Part shown: one piece after another, positions 9,263 through 18,077 of the stretch
How the letters are laid out: the number at the start of each line of letters is the position of its first letter
Numbering within the stretch: position 1 is the stretch's first letter
DNA from: CAZSBB01 sp964605235
GTDB taxonomy: Bacteria > Planctomycetota > Phycisphaerae > Phycisphaerales > Phycisphaeraceae
Reading direction: 5' to 3'
Length of the DNA: 64,000 bases
Assembly: GCA_964605235.1 (NCBI GenBank)
Contig: CAZSBB010000025.1
Coordinates: forward strand, 1 to 64,000
Made by a program: the position numbers and the translations under genes
The notes under the pieces: generated by a model
Database searches by the model: none
What the model saw: only the letters and a program-made list of their open reading frames with translations
Told to the model about the DNA's origin: nothing

Positions 9263-9991
9263 TTACGCCCGCACCCCGCCGAACGCCGCGAAGCGCATGT
9301 TCAGATGCAGCACTTCCACCTGAGCGAAGCCCACCGCGCGCATCAAGTCCAGTTGGAACATCAGCGGGCGCGGACTGTCTTCCTGCTCGACATAGGCGAA
9401 CACATGGTCGCGGTAGGCTTCACCCTTGAAGCTGACCAGATAGTCGCCCCAGCGTTTCCGTTGGATCGCCTCCACAGCCGGGAGCTGCGGCGCGATGGAA
9501 TCCGCCAGCCAGAAACCCCCGCCCGGACGCAAGGCGGCATGGATGCGGGTGAACACGTCGCGCCACTCCGCTTCATCGCGCAGGTGATGCAGCGTCTGGG
9601 CCGCCAGCACGATGTCGAACGCCTGCCGGCCCAGGTCCACTTCACGCACATCGCCCTGCCAGCAGACCGGCGCCGGCCCCCCGGCGGCGGTGATGCGCTG
9701 CGCCGCGCGGGTGAGCATGGGCTGACTCAAATCCAGCAGGGTGGCGGCGACCCCCGGCAGCTTCTGCATCAGTTTGAGCGTGTAGTTGCCGGCTCCGCAG
9801 CCGATGTCCAGCACGGCATGAGCTCGACCCGGCACCGGCGGAGGCGCGGCCGCGGCGGCGACGGACGTGACCAGGTCCATCACCAGCGGTGCGTCAGGCG
9901 TGGCGCTTTGTCCGGTTTCCAAATTGCTGAAGCGCTCGACGTCGGCGTCGAAACGCGCGCGGATTTCTTCCACGGTGGATTTGTGTTGCAT
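9263..9991 (-). CDS. Class I SAM-dependent methyltransferase
   Basis: The 242-residue protein has motif I VLDIGCGAGNYTL (residues 70-82), an acidic loop LLDLSQPML, WQGDVREVDL, and AQTLHHL as motif IV, all of the UbiE/Methyltransf_11 type. The ATG at 9991 follows a G-rich ribosome-binding region. It is a single gene, convergent with the sulfatase and followed, on its own strand, by the shared palindrome. Substrate unknown; no neighbour points to one. Confidence 0.85.
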   Translation of the reverse strand: MQHKSTVEEIRARFDADVERFSNLETGQSATPDAPLVMDLVTSVAAAAAPPPVPGRAHAVLDIGCGAGNYTLKLMQKLPGVAATLLDLSQPMLTRAAQRITAAGGPAPVCWQGDVREVDLGRQAFDIVLAAQTLHHLRDEAEWRDVFTRIHAALRPGGGFWLADSIAPQLPAVEAIQRKRWGDYLVSFKGEAYRDHVFAYVEQEDSPRPLMFQLDLMRAVGFAQVEVLHLNMRFAAFGGVRA

Positions 9992-10037
9992 GGCGATCCA
10001 TCCCATCTCGGTTGGCAAAAAGTGATGCGGAAATCAG

Positions 10038-10606
10038 TCAGGAACCAGCACCGCGCCAGTCATCCGCCAGCAGCGCGTAAAGCTGGTGATCAATCCAGCG
10101 CGCGCCCCAGCGGCAGATGTGGCGCAGCGTGCCTTCATGCGTGAACCCCAGCCGGCGCGGCACGCCAGCGCTGGCGGTGTTGTCCGGCTCGCAGCGTATG
10201 GTCAGCCGATGCAGACCATGCTCGTCAAAGCCTAGTGACAGCAAGCGGCGCACGCAGCGCGTCATCACCCCTTGCCCGGTGGCGTCCTGCGCCAGCCAGT
10301 AGCCGATGTCCGCCGAGGCGAACTGCGCGCCCCGCAAGGCTTGCTGATTCCACTGCGTCCAGCCCACGCCGCCGACGACCCGGCCGCGCTGCAGCACCGA
10401 AAGCGCGAGCTGTTCGCGCCGGGCGAACTCCTGCAGCGCCTGCTGCGCGAAACGCGCCACGTCGGCGGAGCTGCTGGTCTGCTCGACCCACGGCAACCAG
10501 CGCTCCAGGTGGGCGCGGCTGGCGTCCACCACGGCAAATACTTCATCACTGTGCTGCGGCTCCAGCAGGCGCAGCGACAGTTCCTCGTCCACCTGAATGA
10601 GCAAAC

Positions 10607-10610
<4 letters not shown>
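10038..10610 (-). CDS. GNAT acetyltransferase of the RimJ/RimL type
   Basis: The 190-residue protein matches ribosomal-protein-serine N-acetyltransferases: LRLLEPQHSDEVFAVVD at the N-terminus, ADIGYWLAQDATGQGVMTRC as the acetyl-CoA pyrophosphate loop, and LHRLTIRCEPDNTASAGVPR, in which the usual asparagine-rich NxxS element appears as DNTASAGV. Its start overlaps the stop of leuA as ATGA, so the two are translationally coupled and share the leucine attenuator. There is no obvious biochemical link to leucine synthesis; the exact acceptor cannot be named. Confidence 0.85.
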
Positions 10611-12196
<1,586 letters not shown>

Positions 12197-12327
12197 GGCC
12201 GCGACTCCTATGCTCCCCCCGGACCGGCGCGCTTGCCGCGGCGGGGGTGGCGTGATGATGAACGCTGCATTGGTGAATGGTCAAATCCGTCGATCCCGGC
12301 GCCCCGCTGACGTCGCGGTGCACCAAC

Positions 12328-12360
12328 AAAAAAACCCTGCCCGTTTGCAGCGGACAGGGT
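12328..12360 (-). terminator. Attenuator terminator in the leuA leader
   Basis: On the minus strand ACCCTGTCCG and CGGGCAGGGT form a 10-bp stem (one G-U pair) over a 7-base loop, followed by seven T residues. It stands between the leader peptide and leuA, 130 bp before the leuA start. Its 5' arm CCTGTCCG (12351-12358) can instead pair with CGGATAGG (12393-12400), which spans the leader peptide's stop codon. That gives the alternative antiterminator. Confidence 0.88.
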
Positions 12361-12393
12361 CGTGAATGCACCATCGGGGGCAGTTTCAGCGTC

Positions 12394-12477
12394 CTATCCG
12401 CGCACCAACAGCAGTAGACCCAGCAGTAGGTTGCGGGGGGCTGCAGCGGAGCCGGACTGGGCGGTGAAAGTCGCCAT
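12394..12477 (-). CDS. leuL: leu operon leader peptide
   Basis: A 27-codon frame starting with ATG encodes a peptide ending RNLLLGLLLLVRG before TAG. Seven leucine codons fall within eight successive codons (12429-12406), all CTG, CTA or TTG. A sigma70-like promoter ends about 10 bases before the ATG, so the message would begin at or within a few bases of the start codon, and no Shine-Dalgarno is possible. The stop-codon region can pair with the terminator 5' arm. The architecture matches amino-acid attenuators known from proteobacteria and actinobacteria. Its role in sensing charged tRNA-Leu is inferred from layout. Confidence 0.85.
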   Translation of the reverse strand: MATFTAQSGSAAAPRNLLLGLLLLVRG

Positions 12478-12486
12478 AGTCAGAAA

Positions 12487-12516
12487 AGTATATCGGCCAG
12501 GTTGCCGCACCGTCAA
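12487..12516 (-). promoter_or_regulatory. Sigma70-type promoter of the leuA leader
   Basis: On the minus strand TTGACG (12516-12511) and TATACT (12492-12487) are separated by 18 bases. The expected start of transcription, 6-9 bases further on, coincides with the leader peptide ATG at 12477 to within a few bases. Confidence 0.75.
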
Positions 12517-12550
12517 CCACTAATTTCCGATGAACCGGCGTAATGAGGGA

Positions 12551-12608
12551 TAAAAAAGGGGATAAGTACATTTATTTTTGGATAATAAATGTACTTATCC
12601 CCTTTTTA
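12551..12608. repeat. Long palindromic repeat, copy 2
   Basis: AAAAAAGGGGATAAGTACAT and its reverse complement surround a short A/T-rich loop. The arms equal those of the copy at 85-148, while the loops differ. It sits between the divergent leuA leader promoter and the adaptor gene at 12717, so it could insulate the two transcription units. Confidence 0.85.
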
Positions 12609-12716
12609 ATCCCGGTGTGACTGCCCCGACATCGACTGCAAATCCCGGCGCATCGGCGGCATTGACCGGCTACAATGACAGTCCCTCCCTGACCTTCTTC
12701 CGTGTGGAGCAGCTTT

Positions 12717-13589
12717 ATGATCGTTACCCGACGCCCGCGCGGCCGACTGCTTTGCCTGTTGATGCTCGGCGCGCTACTGACCGCCGGCACCCGCGCCCAG
12801 GGCGAGGTCGATGCCGTGTCCAGCGCCCGTTATGACCTGAAACTCGGCTTCACGGTCGGGGGCAAGGTGACCAGGCTCTATGTCAAGAAAGGCGACGTCG
12901 TCGCCGCCGGCGATCCACTGATCGAACTGGACGACAACGAAGGGCTGGCGCAGATTGAAATCTGGAAGTTCCGCGCCCAGAGCGACACCGCCGTCAACGC
13001 CGCCCGCGAGCGGCAGAAGCTCGCCCTGTTGGAAGAGAAGCGCGTGCGCGAGCTGGTTCAGCGCTCGGCGGCGGTGGAGTTCGAACTCACCCGCGCGGAA
13101 GTGCAGACCCGCATTGAAGCGCTCAACGTCGAGCAGGCGGTGATGGAAAAAACCGAAGCCGGCCGGCAGTTGGAGATTTATCAGGCGCGTCACGACCGTT
13201 ACCTGCTGCGCGCCGAGCGGGCGGGACGCATTGATGAGCTGACGGTGGAAGAAGGCGAAATGGTGGAGGAGCTCAAGCCGATCGTGCGGCTGGTGGTGAC
13301 GGAACTGCTGCGCGTGCAGGCGGCGGTGCCCACCGGCCAGACGCTCAAGCTCAAGCCGGGCGACCCCGCGTGGGTGACCGCCAAGCTGCCCGGATATGAG
13401 CAGCCGGTCGAGGGCCGCATCACCCACCTGGCGGTGGTGGTGGATTCCGCCAGCGACACGCGCATGGTGGAAATTGAAGTCGCCAATCCCATGAACCTGC
13501 CGGCCGGCGTGCAGGTGAGCGTGACCTTCACCCGTCCCGAAGCGCTCGCCAGCGCAGCTTCTTCCCCGGCTGGAACCGACACGCCATGA
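12717..13589 (+). CDS. HlyD/RND-type periplasmic adaptor protein
   Basis: The 290-residue protein has an N-terminal signal segment (RRPRGRLLCLLMLGALLTAG) and then a biotinyl-lipoyl-like half motif (GGKVTRLYVKKGDVVAAGDP). A helical hairpin rich in E, R and Q follows (residues 85-160), then the second lipoyl half (RYLLRAERAGRIDELTVEEG) and a beta-barrel domain. This is the usual order of membrane fusion proteins. The ATG at 12717 follows GGAG; a GTG 15 bases upstream is less likely. It is the first gene of a three-gene cluster and overlaps the next start (ATGA). No inner-membrane pump or outer-membrane channel gene is adjacent, so its partners may be the two following proteins. Confidence 0.85.
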   Translation: MIVTRRPRGRLLCLLMLGALLTAGTRAQGEVDAVSSARYDLKLGFTVGGKVTRLYVKKGDVVAAGDPLIELDDNEGLAQIEIWKFRAQSDTAVNAARERQKLALLEEKRVRELVQRSAAVEFELTRAEVQTRIEALNVEQAVMEKTEAGRQLEIYQARHDRYLLRAERAGRIDELTVEEGEMVEELKPIVRLVVTELLRVQAAVPTGQTLKLKPGDPAWVTAKLPGYEQPVEGRITHLAVVVDSASDTRMVEIEVANPMNLPAGVQVSVTFTRPEALASAASSPAGTDTP

Positions 13590-15634
13590 GCCAGGCGCAA
13601 ACCACCACCCAACAGCGCGTCGCCCGCGGCTGGAGCGGCATCGTCGCCCAGCTCACCGCGGTCGCCGACGAAGCCACCTTCCAGACGCTGATGCTCGACC
13701 TGCAATGCAAGGTCGTCGCCGCCGAGTACGGCGCCCTGTGGGTCGCCGGCCCCGACGGCAAGCCCCAACTGCTGTCGAGCTGGCCCGCCAACATGTCCAG
13801 CGATCCGCAGCAGAACCCGGTCTACGAACTGCTGCTCACCAGCGCCAAGGGCGGGTTCGAACGCCAGCAGAGCCACGTGCTCAAGGTCGCCCCCGAAGGC
13901 AGCGATGAGCCGGCGGGCATCGGCGCGCATGTGTTCGTCACCGCTCTGCGGGCGGGCAACCAGTTGCGTGCGGTCACCACGGTGGTCGCCGACTGCCGCG
14001 ACCCGAAGGTGCTGCAATCGACGCTGCCGCTGCGCGAGCTGGGCGCGGGGTTGTATGAGCTGTTCTTCGCCCGTCAGCAGGCCCAGCAGCAGGCGCAGGC
14101 GGCCGAGCAGGTGCGCCGGGCGATGGCGCTGCTGGCGGTCAGTCAGGAAGGCGAAGGCTTTCAAGGCGCGGGGTTGAATCTGGTCAATGAACTGGCGCGG
14201 CAACTGCGCTGCACGCGCGTGAGCCTGGGCTGGACCCATGGCCAGGCGGTCAAGCTTGCCGCCATGAGCGACACCGAGGAACTCAAGCGCCAGGCGGATG
14301 CCGTCGTCCGGCTTGAATCCGCGATGAGCGAAGCCCTCGACCAGCAACAGCCGGTGGTCTATCCCGTGCCCGCCGACGGCGAAGCGCTGCTGACCGAAGC
14401 CGTGGTCTACGCCCATCGCCAGCTCGCGGAGCTGACCCCCGGCACGCAGGTGCTGTCGTTGCCGCTGCGGGTGCAGGATGAATGGGTCGGCGCCCTGACG
14501 CTCGAACGCCTGGACGAACCCTTCCCGCCGGCATTGGTCACGCAACTGCTGCTGGTGGCGGATGTGGTTTCCCCGCATCTGCTGGACCGCGAGATCTCCG
14601 ACAAATGGCTGGTCGGCCACGCCTGGGACAGCGTCTGCTGGGTCGCGTCCTATCTGGTGGGGCCCAGGCATGTGGGCTGGAAACTGCTGACGCTGCTGAT
14701 CAGCGCTTTGCTGGCGGCCTGCTTCTTCGTGCGCATTCCCTACAAGGTCAGCAGCGAATTCACCATCGACGCCGAAGCCAAACGCATCGTCCCGGCGCCC
14801 TATCAGGGCGACCTGGCGGAAGTGCGCGTGCGCCCCGGCGCCACGGTGCAGGCCGGCCAGGAGCTGGCGCTGCTCAACGCCACCGAATTCAAACTGCAAC
14901 TGGCGGAGGCGGTCAGCCAGCTGCGCGTGCAGCAGAAGCAGGAGCAGAAAGCCCGCGCCGAACGCAAGCAGGCGGAAGTGCAGATGGCGCTGGCGAACAT
15001 CGAGCAGATCAACGCCCGCATCGAACTGCTGCAGTACCAGCTCGACAAAGCCGTGATCCGCAGCCCCATCGACGGGGTGGTGCTCACCGGCGACTGGCAG
15101 GACAAAATCGGCGGCGTGGTCGAGATGGGCAAACCCATGTTCGAAATCGCCCCGCTGGAGAAGCTCGACATCTCCCTGCGGGTCCACGAACGCGACATCG
15201 ACCGCCTGCAGGAACACCTCGAACGCCACGGCGGCTTGCCCGAGGGCACGCTGGCGACGCGCAGCCAACCGGAACAGAAGTTCAACTTCAAGGTGCGCCA
15301 GGTGGTGCCGCTCGCCGGGCCGGTCAATGGTGAGAATGTGTTCGAGGTCCGCGCCAGCTTCGACAGCGCGCCCTGGAGCAACACCGTGGATTATGCAGCC
15401 GGCGACACCGTGCTGTATGAAGGCCTGCGCTACCGCGCCGCCGCCGCCAGCGGTCCCTCGACCGCCATCGGCGCCCTCGCGCCGGGCACGGAAGACGCCC
15501 GCTACTGGCAGCGCGCCAACTGGCTCCGGCCGGGCATGGAAGGCATCGCCCGGGTGGACGCCGACCAGCGCACCATCGCCTGGGTGCTGGTGCATCGCAT
15601 GGTGGATCTGGTCCGCCTCTGGCTCTGGTGGTAA
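13586..15634 (+). CDS. GAF-GAF-transmembrane-HlyD protein with an inserted carbohydrate-binding-like module
   Basis: The 682-residue product has two GAF-like regions at the N-terminus (about residues 20-165 and 190-335). One transmembrane segment (LLTLLISALLAACFFV, near residue 370) follows. The HlyD part then has a lipoyl-like half (YQGDLAEVRVRPGATVQAGQ), a Q/E/R-rich coiled hairpin (residues 440-485) and a second half (AVIRSPIDGVVLTGDWQDKI). The final beta-barrel is interrupted at residues 595-645 by WSNTVDYAAGDTVLYEGLRY ... YWQRAN, which resembles the CBM5/12 fold, and then resumes with WLRPGMEGIARVD. So a cytoplasmic sensor-like region is joined to a periplasmic adaptor. The start overlaps the previous stop. 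Domain order is read directly; function is inferred. Confidence 0.8.
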   Translation: MSQAQTTTQQRVARGWSGIVAQLTAVADEATFQTLMLDLQCKVVAAEYGALWVAGPDGKPQLLSSWPANMSSDPQQNPVYELLLTSAKGGFERQQSHVLKVAPEGSDEPAGIGAHVFVTALRAGNQLRAVTTVVADCRDPKVLQSTLPLRELGAGLYELFFARQQAQQQAQAAEQVRRAMALLAVSQEGEGFQGAGLNLVNELARQLRCTRVSLGWTHGQAVKLAAMSDTEELKRQADAVVRLESAMSEALDQQQPVVYPVPADGEALLTEAVVYAHRQLAELTPGTQVLSLPLRVQDEWVGALTLERLDEPFPPALVTQLLLVADVVSPHLLDREISDKWLVGHAWDSVCWVASYLVGPRHVGWKLLTLLISALLAACFFVRIPYKVSSEFTIDAEAKRIVPAPYQGDLAEVRVRPGATVQAGQELALLNATEFKLQLAEAVSQLRVQQKQEQKARAERKQAEVQMALANIEQINARIELLQYQLDKAVIRSPIDGVVLTGDWQDKIGGVVEMGKPMFEIAPLEKLDISLRVHERDIDRLQEHLERHGGLPEGTLATRSQPEQKFNFKVRQVVPLAGPVNGENVFEVRASFDSAPWSNTVDYAAGDTVLYEGLRYRAAAASGPSTAIGALAPGTEDARYWQRANWLRPGMEGIARVDADQRTIAWVLVHRMVDLVRLWLWW

Positions 15635-15650
15635 GGACGCCCAGGCAATC

Positions 15651-15776
15651 TCACCACAGAGACACAGAGATCACCAAGAGGAAGAATGAGCAAGCAGCAG
15701 ACTGTGATCTCGTCCACCGCTTGTGTAGCGTTTATCTCCGTGTTGCTTCTCGGTGTCCTCTGTGCCTCTGTGGTGA
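15651..15776. repeat. CACAGAG-family palindromic element (copy 1)
   Basis: The ends TCACCACAGAGACACAGAG and CTGTGCCTCTGTGGTGA are inverted repeats built from reiterated ACACAGAG motifs around a unique core. The element fills the gap between the second and third genes of the adaptor cluster. Related copies lie at 32279, 33754 and 51763, with a half copy near 22341. Confidence 0.8.
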
Positions 15777-15812
15777 CAACGGCATTGAGATAGGGTTCAA
15801 GGTTACGCTCGC

Positions 15813-18035
15813 ATGGAACGTCCCACATTCAGCCAGAACTGGAGCCGGGTAAGCCGGCTCACGCCGCGTCTGCGTCCGCATGTGCAGATCAAACGCCAGC
15901 TCTTCCGCGGCGAGCCGTGGCATGTGATCCACGATCCGGTCAGCAACAACTTCTTCCGCCTCAACCCGGTGGCGTACCACTTCGTGGGCCTGCTCGACGG
16001 CAAACGCACGGTCGATGTCGCCTGGACCAGCACCACCGATCGCTTTGGCGATCTGGCGCCCACGCAGAACGAAGTCATCGGCATCCTCGGTCAGCTCAAT
16101 CAGGCGAACCTGCTGCGCGTCGATCTCCCCGCCGACGCCCAGCCCCTGCTGGAGCGCAACCGCCTGCGCCGCATCCGCCACTGGACCGGGCAGGCGATGA
16201 GCATCCTCTTCCTGCGCATCCCGGTCTTCAATCCCACGGTGATGCTCAACTGGCTCGGTCCGCTGGCGCGGCCGTTCCTGAACCGGTGGGGGCTGCTGGC
16301 GTGGGTGGTGTGGATGATCTACTGCGCCTGGCAGTTCCTGCCCGAGCTGGGGCGGTTCGTCAACGACGCCGAGAGCGTGCTGGCGCCGAGCAACTGGCAC
16401 TGGATGGCGCTGATTTTCATCGTCACCAAAGCATTTCACGAAATGGGCCACGCCCTGATCTGCCGGCGCTTCGGCGGGGCGGTGCCCGAGATGGGCATCA
16501 TGATGCTGGTGCTGTTTCCCGCGCCGTATGTCGACGCCACCAGCAGTTGGAGCTTCGGCGACAAATGGAAACGCCTGCTGGTCGCCGCCGCCGGCATGCT
16601 GTTTGAACTCACCCTCGCCGGCGGAGCCGCGCTGGTCTGGCTGCACACCGAGGGCCTGCCGCGCCAGCTCGCCTACAACGTGGTCTTCCTCGCCTCGGTC
16701 ACCACCATCCTGTTCAACGCCAACCCGCTGATGCGCTTCGACGGCTACTACATGCTCAGCGACCTGGTGGAAGTGCCCAACATGTACGACCGGGCGAGCA
16801 AGCACCTGCGCTGGCTGGTGCAACGCTACGCTTTCGGCCTGGAAAACGCCCAGCCGGTCAGCACCGTCCCCGGCGAACAGACGCTGCTGACGTTCTACGG
16901 CATCGGCAGCCAGATTTACCGGGTCTTCGTGCTCGTGGGCATCTCGCTGTTCATCGCCCAGCGCTTCCTGACCATCGGCCTGCTGCTGGCGGCGTGGTCC
17001 ATCATCTCCTGGGCGTTCATCCCCACCTGCAAGTTCATCCACTGGCTGGCGACCAACCCCGCCCTCGACGAGCACCGCCCCCGCGCCGTGGCGGTCACCC
17101 TGGCGTTTGTGCTGGGCGTGCTGGGCGTCACCGGGCTGGCGCCCATGCCCGAGCATCGCCGCACCGAAGGCATCGTCGAAGCCGCCCAGCGCGCCGATGT
17201 CGCCATCGCCACCGATGGCTTTGTCACCGCGGTGCTGGTGCGCGGCGGGCAGATGGTCAGCAAGGGCGACATCCTGCTGCGGGCGGACAATCCCATCCTG
17301 CGCTCCAAACGCCACGAGAAGCTCGCCGAGCTGGCCCGCCTGGAAGTCGAGCACCGCCAGGGCATCGCCCAGGATGCGGTGGCGATGCAGGTCGCCCAGG
17401 CGAAAATGATCGCCATCCGCGAAGAACTGGCGGACCTGGATGATCGGCTGAGCAACCTGGACCTGCGGGCGCCCATCGCCGGCGTGGTCGTCGCCCGCAA
17501 GCTGCGCGAGCTGGAAGGGCAATACCTCCAGCGCGGGCAGGTGATCGCCGCCATCGCCGACCTCTCGGAAGTGCGCGTCACCGCCCTGGTCAGCCAGGCG
17601 CAGAGCGCCGACGCCTTCTATCAGCACATCGAAAAAGTGGAACTGCGCACCGTCGGCCGCGTGGACCGCACGCTCGAAAGCAAGGTGCTCAAGGTGTTCG
17701 ACTCGGGCCGCTACCAACTGCCCCACCCGGCGTTCGGTTACGGCGGCGGCGGCACCATCGCCACCGACCAGCGCGACCCGCATGGGCAAAAAACCATCCG
17801 CCCGCATTTTGAGCTGTGGTTCAGCCTGCCGCTGGCGAGCCGTCCGACCATGCCCACCCCGGCCGAGGCGCTCGCCGCCGCAACGCCGCTCATCGATCAA
17901 TTGCCGCTGGACGATCTGCCCGCCCTGCTGGGCCAGCGCGTGTATGTGCGCTTCACCCTGCCGCCGCGCCCGCTGCTGGCGCAGTGGGGGCATCGGCTGC
18001 AGCAGGTGCTGCGCGATCAACTCATGTCGATGTGA
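15813..18035 (+). CDS. PqqD-like / M50 site-2 protease-like / HlyD fusion protein
   Basis: The 740-residue membrane protein starts with a PqqD-like region (WHVIHDPVSNNFFRLNPVAY, residues 30-110). An M50 metalloprotease core follows, with zinc motif HEMGH at residues 209-213 and NANPLMRFDGYYM as the third-ligand motif, set among about six membrane helices. After the last helix (AVAVTLAFVLGVLGVTGLAP) comes a HlyD-like adaptor with lipoyl halves around residues 455-480 and 545-580. Such peptide zinc metalloprotease proteins (YydH-like) act in peptide or protein maturation and export. With the two preceding adaptors it forms a conserved-looking set of unknown substrate. A palindromic repeat separates it from gene two by 178 bp, but the direction is shared. 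Confidence 0.85.
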   Translation: MERPTFSQNWSRVSRLTPRLRPHVQIKRQLFRGEPWHVIHDPVSNNFFRLNPVAYHFVGLLDGKRTVDVAWTSTTDRFGDLAPTQNEVIGILGQLNQANLLRVDLPADAQPLLERNRLRRIRHWTGQAMSILFLRIPVFNPTVMLNWLGPLARPFLNRWGLLAWVVWMIYCAWQFLPELGRFVNDAESVLAPSNWHWMALIFIVTKAFHEMGHALICRRFGGAVPEMGIMMLVLFPAPYVDATSSWSFGDKWKRLLVAAAGMLFELTLAGGAALVWLHTEGLPRQLAYNVVFLASVTTILFNANPLMRFDGYYMLSDLVEVPNMYDRASKHLRWLVQRYAFGLENAQPVSTVPGEQTLLTFYGIGSQIYRVFVLVGISLFIAQRFLTIGLLLAAWSIISWAFIPTCKFIHWLATNPALDEHRPRAVAVTLAFVLGVLGVTGLAPMPEHRRTEGIVEAAQRADVAIATDGFVTAVLVRGGQMVSKGDILLRADNPILRSKRHEKLAELARLEVEHRQGIAQDAVAMQVAQAKMIAIREELADLDDRLSNLDLRAPIAGVVVARKLRELEGQYLQRGQVIAAIADLSEVRVTALVSQAQSADAFYQHIEKVELRTVGRVDRTLESKVLKVFDSGRYQLPHPAFGYGGGGTIATDQRDPHGQKTIRPHFELWFSLPLASRPTMPTPAEALAAATPLIDQLPLDDLPALLGQRVYVRFTLPPRPLLAQWGHRLQQVLRDQLMSM

Positions 18036-18077
18036 CCGATCCGCCCTCCCCTCCCCCATCCAACGGGACACCGCTCC

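Noticed and set aside
12197..12500. T-box riboswitch for leuA
   Set aside because: No T-box sequence or specifier stem seen; the leader peptide plus two alternative pairings explains the region.
12386..12571. 61-codon frame covering the leuA leader region in another phase
   Set aside because: It would start inside a palindromic repeat arm; the Leu-rich frame aligned with promoter and terminator explains the region better.
13199..18071. Two very long minus-strand frames (about 780-800 codons) across the adaptor/M50 cluster
   Set aside because: The plus strand has coherent lipoyl, M50 and GAF motifs with coupled starts; the minus frames are Arg/Gln/His-rich shadows.
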